From the NCBI GenBank assembly GCA_020160805.1, contig JAIUPO010000033.1, forward strand, positions 1-34,057: a DNA stretch of 34,057 bases. Direction: 5' to 3'. Numbering within the stretch: the first letter of the stretch is position 1; each line of letters opens with the position of its first letter. The notes below the pieces were generated by a model. That model made no database searches. It had not been told where the DNA came from and saw only the letters and a list, made by a program, of their open reading frames with translations. The DNA is from Actinomycetota bacterium. GTDB taxonomy: Bacteria > Actinomycetota > Actinomycetes > Actinomycetales > Dermatophilaceae. A program made the position numbers and the translations under genes. Positions 8,739 through 19,770 of this stretch are shown here, piece by piece.

Positions 8739-9691
8739 TCGACTTCCGCTATCACGTCGTCTCGCTCGCCTCGGTGCTCATCGCGCTCGCGGTCGGGATC
8801 GTGCTGGGTGCCGGGCCGCTGAAGGAAGGCATCAGCGATTCGCTGAATCAGCAGGTCACCTCGCTGCGGGCGGAAAAGGCCGACCTGCGTTCCGAACTCG
8901 ACGCAGCCCAGAGCACCGTGAAAGTGCAAGAGAATTTCGCCGGTGCGCAGTTGAGCCGGATGGTCGCCGGCCGTCTCGCAGACCGCTCGATCACGCTGGT
9001 CGCGCTGCCCGGCACCGCCGACGCCTTGCTCTCCGACACCGAGGACACGCTCGGCGCGGCCGGAGCGACCCTGATCGGACCCATCGATCTCCCGCAGGCG
9101 TGGACCGATCCCTCGGAGGCCGCGGCGAGCACTCGTTCCCAGCTCGCCGCGCAGCTGGCACCCACGCTTGGGCTGGCCGAAGACGCAAGCCTCGATGCCG
9201 TCCTCGGCACGGTCTTGCTGGCCAAGCTGCCGGCGACCCCGGATGACCAGACCAATTCGATCAGTGAGATCGCGCGCCAGGCAGCGTGGAACACACTCGC
9301 GGACGCCGGTCTCGTCAGCGGCGTGCTGCCCACCGATCGAGGCAGCCTGGTCGTCGTTCTCAGCCCGGCGACGGCCGCCACGACCGCAACCACCTCGACC
9401 GATACGGCAGCGCCCTATGCCGCCCAGGCCAAGCTGGTTGCGGCGCTCGATGACGCCAGCGATGGCTCGGTCATCGTCGGCCAGGTCGATCCGGCTGCCG
9501 CCGACTCCTCATCCCTGATCGCCGCGGCGCGTGACGCCTCCGGGGTCCGCCAGCGCGTTTCCACCGTCGACAATGCCGAATCGGCGGTTGGTCAGGCCAG
9601 CACGGTGGGGGCGCTGGTCGAACAACTGGCAGGCCGCTCCGGCCAGTACGGCCTCGCCGCCGGGGCGCGCTCGGCCTTCGCGGCGGGCTGA
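8735..9691 (+). CDS. steB: SteB / MctB-type envelope protein (copper transporter family name)
   Basis: A 318-residue protein. Residues 1-7 are cytosolic and residues 8-27 form a transmembrane or signal-anchor helix (VVSLASVLIALAVGIVLGAG). A coiled coil at about 37-70 and a large extracytoplasmic Ala/Asp-rich domain follow. In M. tuberculosis the orthologue Rv1698 (MctB) was linked to copper homeostasis and pore formation. In Corynebacterium, SteB acts with SteA in envelope integrity and cell separation. Pairing with steA is conserved, and the ATGA overlap supports stoichiometric synthesis. No metal-binding Cys/His cluster is visible, so copper transport is not supported by this sequence. Confidence 0.9.
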   Translation: MIDFRYHVVSLASVLIALAVGIVLGAGPLKEGISDSLNQQVTSLRAEKADLRSELDAAQSTVKVQENFAGAQLSRMVAGRLADRSITLVALPGTADALLSDTEDTLGAAGATLIGPIDLPQAWTDPSEAAASTRSQLAAQLAPTLGLAEDASLDAVLGTVLLAKLPATPDDQTNSISEIARQAAWNTLADAGLVSGVLPTDRGSLVVVLSPATAATTATTSTDTAAPYAAQAKLVAALDDASDGSVIVGQVDPAAADSSSLIAAARDASGVRQRVSTVDNAESAVGQASTVGALVEQLAGRSGQYGLAAGARSAFAAG

Positions 9692-9696
9692 GCAGG

Positions 9697-10524
9697 ATGC
9701 CGCGGCTCCTGACGGGCCTGCTGGGTGCCGCAGGCGGTGCCGTGGCGGCCGCCGCCGTGACCCGCGCGCTGCGTCGATATCCGCCGGGCGGCGCCGCCCG
9801 CTGGACCCGCACGAACCACGCCGGCCGGCCCATCTCCCTCCTCGAGGGGCCGGGGTATGTCCTGGGTTCCGCTGCCGGGGCGCTCGCCGCTGCCGTGGTG
9901 GCCGGCGAGGCGCGTGACGCGGGGCCGGCCCTGCTTGCCACGACCGGCGCCGGGCTCGCCGGCCTGCTCGACGATCTCGCCGGGGATAGCTCGAGCAAAG
10001 GCTTGAAGGGTCATCTCGGGGCGCTGCGGCGCGGCCAGGTGACGACCGGCGCCATCAAGATCGGTGCCATTGGGGTCACGGGCTTCGCGGCCGCCGCCTT
10101 GGAGGACCGGCGCGCCGGCCGCGATCTCGGCCTCTCGACCCTGCTCGGGGCCGGGGTCATCGCGGGCAGCGCCAATATTGGCAACCTGCTCGACCTGCGA
10201 CCCGGCCGGGCTGGCAAGACGACGGTGCTGGCCGGCATACTCCCGGCCCTGCGGGGCGAGCCGGCAGCCGCCGGTGCCGTCGGGGCCGCCCTCGGCGTGC
10301 TGCCGGGCGATCTGGCCGGCGCGACGATGCTCGGCGACACCGGGGCAAATGCCGCAGGCGCACTAATCGGCAGCGCCCTCGTCGCACGAACCGGCGTGGT
10401 CGGCCGCTTCCTCACCCTCGCATTGCTGGCCGGCCTCACGCTCGCCTCGGAACGCATCAGCTTCACCGCCGTCATCGAGTCCACCCCGGGGCTGCGAGAA
10501 CTCGACGCCTGGGGACGGGGATGA
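9697..10524 (+). CDS. Short MraY/WecA-like (PNPT superfamily) membrane glycosyl-1-phosphate transferase
   Basis: A 275-residue, very Gly/Ala/Leu-rich polytopic membrane protein. The order of motifs is that of polyprenyl-phosphate HexNAc-1-phosphate transferases: DDLAGD at residues 92-97, NLLDLRPGRAGK at 163-174 and GDTGAN at 213-218. These correspond to the DDxxGD, NxxDG and GDxGS motifs of MraY/WecA. It is some 80 residues shorter than those enzymes. Some active-site positions differ, for example DLRPG where MraY/WecA has DG. It starts 5 bases after steB and overlaps the following flippase gene by ATGA. By family it would attach a sugar-1-phosphate to a polyprenyl phosphate, but the substrate is unknown and catalysis is unproven. 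Confidence 0.82.
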   Translation: MPRLLTGLLGAAGGAVAAAAVTRALRRYPPGGAARWTRTNHAGRPISLLEGPGYVLGSAAGALAAAVVAGEARDAGPALLATTGAGLAGLLDDLAGDSSSKGLKGHLGALRRGQVTTGAIKIGAIGVTGFAAAALEDRRAGRDLGLSTLLGAGVIAGSANIGNLLDLRPGRAGKTTVLAGILPALRGEPAAAGAVGAALGVLPGDLAGATMLGDTGANAAGALIGSALVARTGVVGRFLTLALLAGLTLASERISFTAVIESTPGLRELDAWGRG

Positions 10525-12158
10525 GCCAGCGGGGGTTGAGCCAGGTCGGCGGGCCCGCTCGCATTATCGCCGCCGCGACGATGGCAGCGCGCATCGCCGG
10601 CTTCGCGCGCATGCTCGTCTTCTCGTGGGCGGTCGGCGCGACGGTCGTGGGGACGGCATACCAAAGCACCAACACCATCCCCAATGTCGTCTTCGAGATC
10701 GCCGCCGGCGGCATCCTCGCGGCTGTTGTGGTGCCGCTGTTGGCGGGCCGGGTGGAGCGTAAGAAGCGGGACGAGGCCGCAGCGATCGCGTCGGCGCTGC
10801 TGGGGTGGGCGCTGCTTGTGCTCGTGCCACTCGCGCTCCTCGTCGCGATCCTCGCCCCGTGGATCGCCCGCGCCCTGCTCGGACCCGACGGGGACGCACG
10901 CCTCGGCACCCGGATGCTGTGGGTGTTCGCCCCGCAGATCGTGCTCTATGGCGTCGGGATCGTCGCCTCCGGCATCCTGAACGCGCACCGCCGCTTCACC
11001 GCTGCCGCCCTCGCGCCGCTGATCTCCAGCCTCGTGGTCATCGCGACCTATCTGCTGTATGCCGTGCTCCGGGACCAAAACCCGGACGGCGCGGTCTGGG
11101 TGCTGGCCGGCGGGACGACACTCGGGGTGGTGGCGCTTGTTGCGACGGTGCTGCCCTCGGTTCGGGCCCTTGAGTTGCGGATACGCCCGACGCTGAGCTT
11201 CCCGCCGGGCGTCGCCGCGCGGGCGCGTCGACTCGGTGGGGCCGGCCTGATCGCGCTCTTCGCACAACAACTCAGCGTCCTCGGGGTGCTGTGGCTGGCC
11301 AATCACCGCGCCGGGCAGGGGAGCATCAACGGCTATCAATATGTCCAAGCGGTCTACCTGCTGCCCTATGCCGTGTTCGCCGTTCCCCTCGCGACGGCGG
11401 CCTTCCCGGTGCTCGCCGCATCCGATGGGCACGGCGCCAACGCCGCAGCGACCCTCGAGCGCACGGGGCGGCAGATCGCCCTGCTGAGCGGCCTGGCCGC
11501 AGCCGTCCTGGCCGCGACAGCGACGGACCTCGGCGCCTTCTTCACGGCCATCGACGCGGGACGCGATGGCACCGGTGCCGCCGCGCTCGCGGCGCTGCCG
11601 GCCACGATGCGCGCCTTCGCCCCCGGGCTGGTCGGCTTCGGGCTCGCGGCCCTGCTCACCCGGGCCATCTATGTCCGCGGTCGCGCCCGCACCGCCTCGC
11701 TCGTCATGGGGGCCGGCTGGCTGCTCGCGATCCTCATCCCCTTTCTGGCCACCCTCGGCCGTCCCGGGACGACGCCCACCCTGCGCTGGATCGGCCTCGG
11801 CTCGAGCCTGGGTATGACGTTCGCCGCCCTCGGACTGCTGCTCCTGGTTCGTTCCGCGTGGGGTTTGCCAGCTGTCGAACACATCCCGCGCACGGCGGGT
11901 GCGGCGCTCGTGGCCGGCCTTCTGGCAGCGGGGGTTGGAGGTCGAGCGCGCGGGCTGTTTCCGATCGCCGAGGGTGCGGTCGAGGCGGTGCTGGCCGGGC
12001 TCGGGGCGGCCGTGGTCGCGGCGATCGCGTTCGTCGCCTGGATGTGGGTCTTCGATTCCTCCGCACTCGCGCTCTTCACTCGAGGGCGTCGCCTGCTGGG
12101 CGATGATGCCGCGACCGAGGACGCCGAGGCTGAGCGGGTCTCGCGGAGGATGACATGA
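10521..12158 (+). CDS. MurJ/MviN-family lipid flippase (MOP superfamily)
   Basis: A 545-residue protein with about 13-14 hydrophobic segments. The N-terminus is typical of MurJ (GLSQVGGPARIIAAATMAARIAGFARM; NTIPNVVFEIAAGGILAAVVVPLL near residues 52-75). MurJ flips lipid II. Actinobacteria usually carry their main MurJ elsewhere on the chromosome, fused to a pseudokinase domain that is absent here, so this is probably a second, specialised MOP flippase. It overlaps both neighbours by ATGA between an MraY/WecA-like transferase and a GT4 enzyme. That placement suggests it flips the lipid-linked product they make. This is inference from context. Confidence 0.88.
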   Translation: MSQRGLSQVGGPARIIAAATMAARIAGFARMLVFSWAVGATVVGTAYQSTNTIPNVVFEIAAGGILAAVVVPLLAGRVERKKRDEAAAIASALLGWALLVLVPLALLVAILAPWIARALLGPDGDARLGTRMLWVFAPQIVLYGVGIVASGILNAHRRFTAAALAPLISSLVVIATYLLYAVLRDQNPDGAVWVLAGGTTLGVVALVATVLPSVRALELRIRPTLSFPPGVAARARRLGGAGLIALFAQQLSVLGVLWLANHRAGQGSINGYQYVQAVYLLPYAVFAVPLATAAFPVLAASDGHGANAAATLERTGRQIALLSGLAAAVLAATATDLGAFFTAIDAGRDGTGAAALAALPATMRAFAPGLVGFGLAALLTRAIYVRGRARTASLVMGAGWLLAILIPFLATLGRPGTTPTLRWIGLGSSLGMTFAALGLLLLVRSAWGLPAVEHIPRTAGAALVAGLLAAGVGGRARGLFPIAEGAVEAVLAGLGAAVVAAIAFVAWMWVFDSSALALFTRGRRLLGDDAATEDAEAERVSRRMT

Positions 12159-13258
12159 GCCGGATCGTTCTGGTCGTCGGCAAGGCAACCGGCGGAATCG
12201 GCATCCATGTGCGCGATCTGGCGGCTGGGCTGGCCGGTCTCGGGCATGACGTCGAGGTCGTCACCGATCCGTTGACCGCCCGCACCTTCGGGCTCGATCA
12301 CGCCCGCCTCCTCTGGCCCGACCCGACCCGGCCCGATCCCCGCCGGCTCGCGCAACTGAGGCGGCTGCTGCGTGGCGCCGACCTGGTCCACGCGCACGGC
12401 CATCAGGCCGGCATCGTGGCGGGGGCCGCGCTCGGACGACGGCGCCGCGGCGGCGTGCCGCTCGTCATCAGCCTGCACAACGAACTACCCGCCGTGCCCG
12501 GTCCCGCGCGGGCTGCCGTCGAGCGCGCGGAGCGGGCCGCCTTGGGCCGGGCCGAGCTGGTGACCGGGGCGAGCGACGATCTTGTCGCCGCAGCACGCAG
12601 CTTGGGGGCCGGGCATACCCAGCTCGCGCCGGTGCCCTCACCGCGGGTGCCCGCGCTCGCGGGCGCGGGCCCCGAGCAGCGCGCGGGCGCCCGCGAGCGG
12701 GTGCGAACGGCATACGGCCTGCCGGGGGACCTTCCCTGGATCGTGACGATCTCCCGAATCGCCCCACAAAAGGACCTGCCGACCCTCGTCGCGGCGGCAG
12801 CCCAGCTGCGGACCCGAGTGCGATGGCTCGTCGCGGGCTCGGGCGTCGCCGACCTGCTCGCCGACCTTCGGGAACAGGCCGCCACCTTGGGCAGCCCCGT
12901 CGACTTCCTTGGGCCGGTGAGCGCTCCGGAGGACCTGCTGCTGGCGGCCGATCTCTTCGTGCTCACCAGCACGTGGGAAGCACGAGCCCTCGTCGTGCAG
13001 GAGGCGATGGCGGCCGGCATGCCGGTGATCGCCCCCGCCGTCGGCGGGCTGCCCGGCCTGCTGGCCGATGGCGGGGGAGTGCTCGTCCCGCCCGGCGACC
13101 CGGCCGCCACCGCCGAGGCCGTCGAGGAACTGCTCGCCGACCCGGCCCGGCGCGCGGCCCTCGGCGCGCGGGGGCGGGAGGTCGCCCGCGGCTGGGACGA
13201 TCTCGACGCGGCGACACGGGCGTGGTCGACGGCATACGACCGGCTCATCGTGGGATAG
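12155..13258 (+). CDS. GT4-family glycosyltransferase
   Basis: A 367-residue GT-B-fold transferase. The N-terminal Rossmann domain opens with [21 protein letters not shown], the acceptor-side loop of GT4 enzymes. The C-terminal donor domain starts near residue 190 ([19 protein letters not shown]). It has the E-x7-E motif [10 protein letters not shown] followed by [15 protein letters not shown] near residues 270-300. A nucleotide-sugar or GDP-sugar donor and retaining chemistry are usual for the family; the sugar cannot be read from sequence. It is the last gene of the transferase-flippase-GT cassette and lies 11 bases before pyrG. Confidence 0.9.
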   Translation: MSRIVLVVGKATGGIGIHVRDLAAGLAGLGHDVEVVTDPLTARTFGLDHARLLWPDPTRPDPRRLAQLRRLLRGADLVHAHGHQAGIVAGAALGRRRRGGVPLVISLHNELPAVPGPARAAVERAERAALGRAELVTGASDDLVAAARSLGAGHTQLAPVPSPRVPALAGAGPEQRAGARERVRTAYGLPGDLPWIVTISRIAPQKDLPTLVAAAAQLRTRVRWLVAGSGVADLLADLREQAATLGSPVDFLGPVSAPEDLLLAADLFVLTSTWEARALVVQEAMAAGMPVIAPAVGGLPGLLADGGGVLVPPGDPAATAEAVEELLADPARRAALGARGREVARGWDDLDAATRAWSTAYDRLIVG

Positions 13259-13269
13259 GTTTGAACCCC

Positions 13270-14948
<1,679 letters not shown>

Positions 14949-14952
<4 letters not shown>

Positions 14953-15590
14953 CCGACGCGGGCGGCGTGATCGCGGATCGGGCGGACCGGGCACCGGTGC
15001 TCGCCAGCCGCACGGTGTATGCCGGCCTGGTCTGGGATGTGCGCCGCGACGAGGTCGACCTCGGGCACGAGGTCGTCACCCGCGATGTCGTCGCGCACCC
15101 CGGCGCCGTGGGCGTCTTGGCCATGGACGAGCAGGGCCGGATCGCGCTGATCCAGCAGTACCGCCACCCCGTGGGCATGCGCCTGTGGGAGATTCCCGCC
15201 GGGCTCCTCGATGTCTCGGGGGAGGACCCGGCGCTCGCGGCGGCCCGGGAGCTGGCCGAGGAGGCCGACCTGGTCGCCGAGCAGTGGGCGGTGCTGACCG
15301 ACTACTTCACCTCGCCGGGCTTCGCCAGCGAGTCGATCCGGCTCTATATCGCGCGTGGGCTGTCCGCCGTGCCGGCGTCCGAGCGGCACGAGCGCACCGG
15401 CGAGGAGCGGGATATGCCGCTGCGCTGGGTGCCCCTCGACGACGCGCACGCGGCGGTGCTGGCCGGGCGGCTGCACAATCCGCATACGGTCATCGCCGTG
15501 CTCGCTGCCGTGGCCCTGCGCGCTGATGGGTGGGCCGGGCTGCGGCCGGCCGACGCGCCCTGGCCCGAACGCGTCGTCCTGGCCGACTAG
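14949..15590 (+). CDS. NUDIX hydrolase, ADP-ribose pyrophosphatase type
   Basis: A 213-residue NUDIX enzyme. The Nudix box runs from [10 protein letters not shown] through [11 protein letters not shown] near residues 85-110, with the REUxEE core intact and the usual terminal Gly replaced by Asp. [15 protein letters not shown] before it and the [19 protein letters not shown] segment after it are typical of ADP-ribose pyrophosphatases. These cleave ADP-ribose to AMP and ribose-5-phosphate. The gene is coupled to pyrG (ATGA) as in M. tuberculosis Rv1699-Rv1700, where xerD follows; here xerD is absent and a glycosyltransferase-like gene follows. Confidence 0.9.
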
Positions 15591-15593
15591 CGT
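15588..15593 (+). promoter_or_regulatory. -10 element of a probable leaderless promoter
   Basis: TAGCGT overlaps the stop codon of the NUDIX gene and lies seven bases before the ATG at 15601. No Shine-Dalgarno sequence is present in between. A TANNNT box at this distance puts the transcription start at the A of ATG, the usual actinobacterial leaderless arrangement. Confidence 0.5.
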
Positions 15594-15600
15594 GACGGGT

Positions 15601-16521
15601 ATGCCGCTTCGCTCCGGTCTGCGCCGGGTCCGCACTGCGTTGTCCTCTGAGCCCGAAAAGCCGGCTGCCGCAACGTCTTCCGCAGCGCCGGTGCCGATCT
15701 TCTATGGCTATACCCGCTATAGCGTCTTTTCCCCGACGAGCCGGTCGTGGAAGTTGACCCGCGGCAAGGACAGCGACCGGGACTACTTCGAGCAGTTGTA
15801 TGCCGAGCAGCGGATGCGGCCGCGCGCCGATATCTTTCTCGAACTCTCGGTGCCGATCCTGCAGCAGATGGCGCAGGCGCACGACTATCGCCATGTCGTC
15901 CACTACTCCGCGGACATGCCGCAACCGTGGCTCGGGCCGTTGCAGGAGGCCGCCCGACGCTATCCGGTGCTCTGGCTGGTCGAGGCCGATGAACAGCCGG
16001 TGCTCGCCGACACTCTTTCCGCCGACCTGCGCGAGCGCGGGGTGGGGGATTGCACGGTTGTCAACTTCCGGATCGACGATGACGACATCCTCGCGACGAC
16101 CTATCTCGATCAATTGAGCGCCTTTGCGGGGCGGGCCGACCGCAATCGCGCGATCAGCCTGGCACGCGGCGCGGCAGGCGTATATCTCGACGGGCGTATC
16201 GAACCTTTGCTGGATCAGCAGCGGCCGTTCGGCGCCCAGGGGCAGGCCTATGTCGGCAACTTCCGCGCCCGCGACGGTCGGCTTTTCCTGCGCGGTGGGC
16301 CCGGGATCGACCACACAAAGGTGGCCCGGCACCTGCCGACGATCGTCGACGCCCGGGAGATCGCGTGGCTCCAATTGCGCCACCCGGGGCAGGACATGCT
16401 CACCGATGAAGCCGACGCGCTCGATCGGATCCGGCGTTCGATTGCCCACCTGCCACCGCTGACCGATACGGACATCGCGGCCCTTTTCCCGACCATCGTG
16501 GACCGGCTGATATCCGGCTGA
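15601..16521 (+). CDS. Putative rhamnosyltransferase-like protein (GT-A fold, PF11316 type)
   Basis: A 306-residue protein. [17 protein letters not shown] (about residues 37-53), a [21 protein letters not shown] block (about 66-86) and [20 protein letters not shown] (about 155-174) follow the pattern of the putative rhamnosyl transferase family. There the acidic DDDD motif is the expected metal/nucleotide-sugar ligand. No signal peptide or membrane helix is visible, so it is probably cytosolic. The donor and acceptor are unknown. A longer start at GTG 15592 is possible. It may build an envelope polysaccharide, but no other polymer genes adjoin it. Confidence 0.75.
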   Translation: MPLRSGLRRVRTALSSEPEKPAAATSSAAPVPIFYGYTRYSVFSPTSRSWKLTRGKDSDRDYFEQLYAEQRMRPRADIFLELSVPILQQMAQAHDYRHVVHYSADMPQPWLGPLQEAARRYPVLWLVEADEQPVLADTLSADLRERGVGDCTVVNFRIDDDDILATTYLDQLSAFAGRADRNRAISLARGAAGVYLDGRIEPLLDQQRPFGAQGQAYVGNFRARDGRLFLRGGPGIDHTKVARHLPTIVDAREIAWLQLRHPGQDMLTDEADALDRIRRSIAHLPPLTDTDIAALFPTIVDRLISG

Positions 16522-16546
16522 GAGCCCGCCGCACGGTCAGTAGACT
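16518..16546 (+). promoter_or_regulatory. Candidate aspS promoter
   Basis: TAGACT at 16541-16546 is a good actinobacterial -10 box. CTGAGA at 16518-16523 is a fair -35 with a 17-bp spacer. It lies about 80 bases before the aspS start, after the stop of the upstream gene. Sequence-only prediction. Confidence 0.4.
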
Positions 16547-16625
16547 GGTGGGGCCCCGGGCGGGCGCGGCCAAGCTGGTCGGCGAGCCCGCGGCATACCT
16601 CCTGATCCCCGACGAAGGAACCCCT

Positions 16626-18428
16626 GTGCTTCGCACTCACCAGGCCGGCACGCTCAGTGCCGCCCAGATCGACCAGAACGTCACTCTCACCGGATGGGTC
16701 GCCAAGCGCCGCGATCACGGCGGCGTGGCGTTCATCGATCTGCGCGACGCCAGCGGCGTGGTGCAGGTGGTCGCCCGTGATGAGGTACTGACCGGCGCGG
16801 CACACGACCTGCGCAGCGAATACTGCATCAAGGTCGTCGGCACCGTCATCGCCCGCGGGGAGAAGAATGTCAACCCCGACCTCGCGACCGGCGCCATCGA
16901 GGTGGTCGCGAGCGAGATCACCGTTCTCGGCCCCAGCGAGCCGCTGCCCTTCCAGATCGACGAGCGGCTCACGGTCGGCGAGGAAACGCGCCTGAAGTAC
17001 CGCTATCTCGACCTGCGCCGGCCGGGCGCGCACAACGCGGGACACGGCATACGCCTGCGTTCCAAGGTCAGCCAGGCCGCGCGAAAGGTGTTGGGGGAGC
17101 GCGACTTCGTCGAGATCGAGACCCCGACGCTGACGCGGTCGACCCCCGAGGGCGCCCGAGACTTCCTGGTGCCCGCGCGGCTCGCGCCGGGCTCCTGGTA
17201 TGCCCTGCCGCAGAGCCCGCAGTTGTTCAAGCAGCTGCTCATGGTGGCCGGGATGGAGCGCTACTACCAGATCGCGCGCTGCTATCGCGACGAGGACTTC
17301 CGCGCCGATCGGCAGCCGGAGTTCACCCAGCTCGACATCGAGATGTCCTTCGTCACCCAGGACGACATCATCGAGCTCGGCGAGGCGCTAGCCGTCGAGA
17401 TCTGGAAGCTCATCGACGTCGACTTGCCGACGCCGTTCCTGCGGCTGACGTATGCCGACGCGATGGCGCGCTATGGCTCGGACAAGCCGGACCTGCGCTT
17501 TGGTGTCGAGTTGACCGAGTGCACGGACTTCTTCAAGGACACGACCTTCCGGGTCTTCCAGGCTCCCTATGTCGGCGCGGTCGTCATGCCGGGTGGGGCC
17601 TCGCAGCCGCGCAAGGTTCTCGACGGCTGGCAAGAGTTCGCCAAGCAGCGCGGGCACAAGGGACTGGCATACGTCCTGGTCCAGGAAGACGGGACGCTCA
17701 CCGGGCCGGTGGCCAAGAACCTCACCGAGGCCGAGACGGCGGGCCTGGCCGCGCATGTCGGCGCGGCGCCTGGCGACTGCATCTTCTTCGCGGCCGGCCC
17801 GGCCAAGGCGGCCCGCAGCCTGCTCGGCGCGACGCGTCTCGAGATCGGCAAGCGCGCCGGGCTGATCGACGAGAACGCCTGGTCCTTCCTGTGGGTCGTC
17901 GACGCGCCGCTCTTCGAGCCGACCGCGGACGCGGAGGCGGCGGGTGATGTCGCCGTGGGCGCGGGCGCCTGGACGGCCGTGCACCACGCGTTCACCAGCC
18001 CCAAGGACGAATTCCTCGACACCTTCGACACCGACCCCGGTCCGGCGCTGGCCTATGCCTACGACATGGTCTGCAATGGCAACGAGATCGGCGGCGGCTC
18101 GATTCGTATCAACCGCAAGGACATTCAAGAGCGCGTCTTTGCGGTGATGGGCCTGAGCCAGGAGCAGGCGCAGGAGAAGTTCGGCTTCCTGCTCGACGCC
18201 TTCAAGTTCGGCGCCCCGCCGCACGGCGGCATCGCGTTCGGCTGGGACCGGATCGTCATGCTGCTGGGCGGCTATGCCTCGATCCGCGATGTCATCGCCT
18301 TCCCGAAGTCCGGTGGTGGGTTCGACCCGCTGACCGAGGCGCCGGCGGCGATCTCGCCGGAGCAGCGCAAGGAAGCGGGCATCGACGCCAAGCCGGCCGC
18401 TCCCAAGGCTGATTCAGCCGGGGCCTGA
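16626..18428 (+). CDS. aspS: Aspartyl-tRNA synthetase
   Basis: A 600-residue class II synthetase. The N-terminal OB-fold anticodon domain ([23 protein letters not shown]) spans about residues 18-100. Class II motif 2 ([21 protein letters not shown]) lies near 218-238. The bacterial GAD insertion spans about 290-420, and motif 3 ([13 protein letters not shown]) lies near 536-548. The GAD domain marks the bacterial-type enzyme. Whether it also charges tRNA-Asn cannot be settled without knowing if gatCAB is present. GTG 16626 is chosen from GAAGGA at 16614-16619; an upstream in-frame extension lacks conserved sequence. The C-terminal tail is Ala/Pro/Lys-rich and dispensable-looking. Confidence 0.96.
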   Translation: MLRTHQAGTLSAAQIDQNVTLTGWVAKRRDHGGVAFIDLRDASGVVQVVARDEVLTGAAHDLRSEYCIKVVGTVIARGEKNVNPDLATGAIEVVASEITVLGPSEPLPFQIDERLTVGEETRLKYRYLDLRRPGAHNAGHGIRLRSKVSQAARKVLGERDFVEIETPTLTRSTPEGARDFLVPARLAPGSWYALPQSPQLFKQLLMVAGMERYYQIARCYRDEDFRADRQPEFTQLDIEMSFVTQDDIIELGEALAVEIWKLIDVDLPTPFLRLTYADAMARYGSDKPDLRFGVELTECTDFFKDTTFRVFQAPYVGAVVMPGGASQPRKVLDGWQEFAKQRGHKGLAYVLVQEDGTLTGPVAKNLTEAETAGLAAHVGAAPGDCIFFAAGPAKAARSLLGATRLEIGKRAGLIDENAWSFLWVVDAPLFEPTADAEAAGDVAVGAGAWTAVHHAFTSPKDEFLDTFDTDPGPALAYAYDMVCNGNEIGGGSIRINRKDIQERVFAVMGLSQEQAQEKFGFLLDAFKFGAPPHGGIAFGWDRIVMLLGGYASIRDVIAFPKSGGGFDPLTEAPAAISPEQRKEAGIDAKPAAPKADSAGA

Positions 18429-18434
18429 GCGCCG

Positions 18435-18836
18435 TTGTCCCTCAGCTCGATCGCGACGCCCGGTGCGTGCCCCTGTGGCACGGGCCGGGCGTTCGCGTCG
18501 TGCTGCGCGCCCTACGTCGTGGACGGCCTCGCGCCGCCGACGGCCGAGGCGACGATGCGATCCCGGTATGCCGCCTATGCCCTCGGTATGCCCGACCACC
18601 TTTTTCGCACCTGGCATCCGCGGACGCGGCCGGCCGAGCTGCCGGTGCCGGATGAGACCAGGTGGACGGGCCTCGACGTGCTCGACGTGGTGGGTGGCAG
18701 CGCCGACGAGGCCACCGGGATCGTGGAGTTCGTGGCGCACTGGAGATCCGGTGATCAGCAGGGCGTCCTACGCGAACGCAGCACTTTTGCTCGTCGCGGC
18801 GGCCGCTGGGTCTATGTCGACGGCGTCACCTCGTGA
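18435..18836 (+). CDS. YchJ-family (UPF0225) protein with SEC-C zinc motif
   Basis: A 133-residue protein from a TTG start six bases after aspS. The N-terminus holds a SEC-C-type metal motif, CPCGTGRAFASCCAPY (about residues 12-27), giving the CPC...CC pattern. An NTF2-like domain follows (MRSRYAAYALGMPDHLFRTWHP and VEFVAHWRSG). The family is widespread and uncharacterised; zinc binding is expected from the Cys pattern. No better start exists before the Cys motif. It overlaps the following NUDIX gene (GTGA), so it is probably co-transcribed with aspS. Confidence 0.88.
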   Translation: MSLSSIATPGACPCGTGRAFASCCAPYVVDGLAPPTAEATMRSRYAAYALGMPDHLFRTWHPRTRPAELPVPDETRWTGLDVLDVVGGSADEATGIVEFVAHWRSGDQQGVLRERSTFARRGGRWVYVDGVTS

Positions 18837-19315
18837 GCCCAGTCAGGCCACGGACCAGCGCCGGCCTCCTGCCGGTCCGGCTGGGTGCGAACGGGGCCAT
18901 CGAGGTGCTGATCGCCCACATGGGCGGGCCGCTGTGGGCGTGCAAGGACGACCGGGCGTGGAGCATCGTCAAAGGTGAGTTCGACCCCGCGGCTGAGGAG
19001 CCGCGGGCCGCAGCCGAGCGAGAGTGGCGCGAGGAGACAGGATCGGTCGTCCCGGAGGGGCCGGTTGTGGAACTCGGGACGGTGACGCAGTCCGGCGGCA
19101 AGACCGTGCATGCGTTTGCCGTGTTCATCGACGGCGAGGTCGGAGTCGATCTGGCGGCCGGCGATCAGGTGACGATGGAGTGGCCGCCCCGGTCCGGGCG
19201 CACGATCACCTTCCCGGAGATCGACCGCCTCGAGTGGTGCGTGGCCGAGGTTGCGGCCCGGCGGCTGGTCGCCGCCCAAGTCGGTTTCCTCGACCGGCTC
19301 GATCTGCCCTCGTGA
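18833..19315 (+). CDS. NUDIX hydrolase (small, SAGLLPVR-type)
   Basis: A 160-residue NUDIX protein. SAGLLPVRLG opens the fold, and WSIVKGEFDPAAEEPRAAAEREWREETG (about residues 43-71) is the Nudix box with intact REWREE. The AAEREWREETG spacing and the FPEIDRLEWCVAEVAARRL C-terminus are typical of a family annotated as NUDIX domain proteins with possible dinucleotide or diadenosine polyphosphate substrates. The substrate is not known. It lies between the YchJ gene and a broken phosphotransferase gene, with 4-base overlaps on both sides. Confidence 0.88.
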   Translation: MSPVRPRTSAGLLPVRLGANGAIEVLIAHMGGPLWACKDDRAWSIVKGEFDPAAEEPRAAAEREWREETGSVVPEGPVVELGTVTQSGGKTVHAFAVFIDGEVGVDLAAGDQVTMEWPPRSGRTITFPEIDRLEWCVAEVAARRLVAAQVGFLDRLDLPS

Positions 19316-19770
19316 AGCTGCCGCGGCGCACTGACATCGATCTGGATGCCGTTCTCGCGGAATTGGATCCGAGCCTCGACGGTGCCCGGCTGAGCGAGCT
19401 CGGGGAGGGTTGGGACAACATCGCGTATGCCGTGCACCCCCCTTCCGGGGGCCAGCCGCTGGTGCTGCGGGTCAGCAAGTTCGCCGACGAGACCGAGCGC
19501 TTTGACACCACGACCAAGGACGCCGAGCTGTTGCGGTTCGTCGCGCGGCGCTCACCGCTGGTGACCAACACCGTCCGCGCAGTCGACGCTCACGCCGGGG
19601 TGTTGCTCCTGACGATGGTGCCGGGGATCGGTGCGGGAACAGCGCCGATCCGGGACCGTCCGGCCCTGGCCGAGTCGCTCGGCACCCTTCTAGGGCCCCG
19701 GCGATGGCGGCGATGGCGCCGACCACGGGAATCCCGGCGGCCACGAACCCCCCGAAGACAACGATCATGA
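19312..19770 (+). pseudogene. Truncated kinase-fold phosphotransferase (APH family), N-lobe only
   Basis: From GTG 19312 about 126 residues read as the N-lobe of an aminoglycoside/choline-kinase-like phosphotransferase. They include SELGEGWDNIAYAV (nucleotide-binding loop), LVLRVSKF with the ATP-anchoring region, and VLLLTMVPG at the hinge, ending in ALAESLGTLL. After about 19690 the frame runs into DNA that on the other strand encodes an MMPL transporter. It ends in an artificial Arg-rich tail (GPRRWRRWRRPRESRRPR). The whole catalytic C-lobe, with its HGDxxxxN and DxD motifs, is missing, so no activity is expected. The cause looks like a deletion joining two convergent genes. The upstream GTGA overlap shows it once belonged to the aspS-YchJ-NUDIX operon. 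Confidence 0.82.

Noticed and set aside
10011-12188. Long - strand open frame of about 725 codons opposite the MurJ-like gene
   Set aside because: Its composition is Arg/Gly/Asp/Gln shadow sequence. The + strand frame encodes a membrane protein with start-stop overlaps on both sides.
16522-16625. T-box riboswitch before aspS
   Set aside because: The leader is only about 80 nt from the candidate promoter to the start. It has no T-box sequence and no terminator/antiterminator pair.
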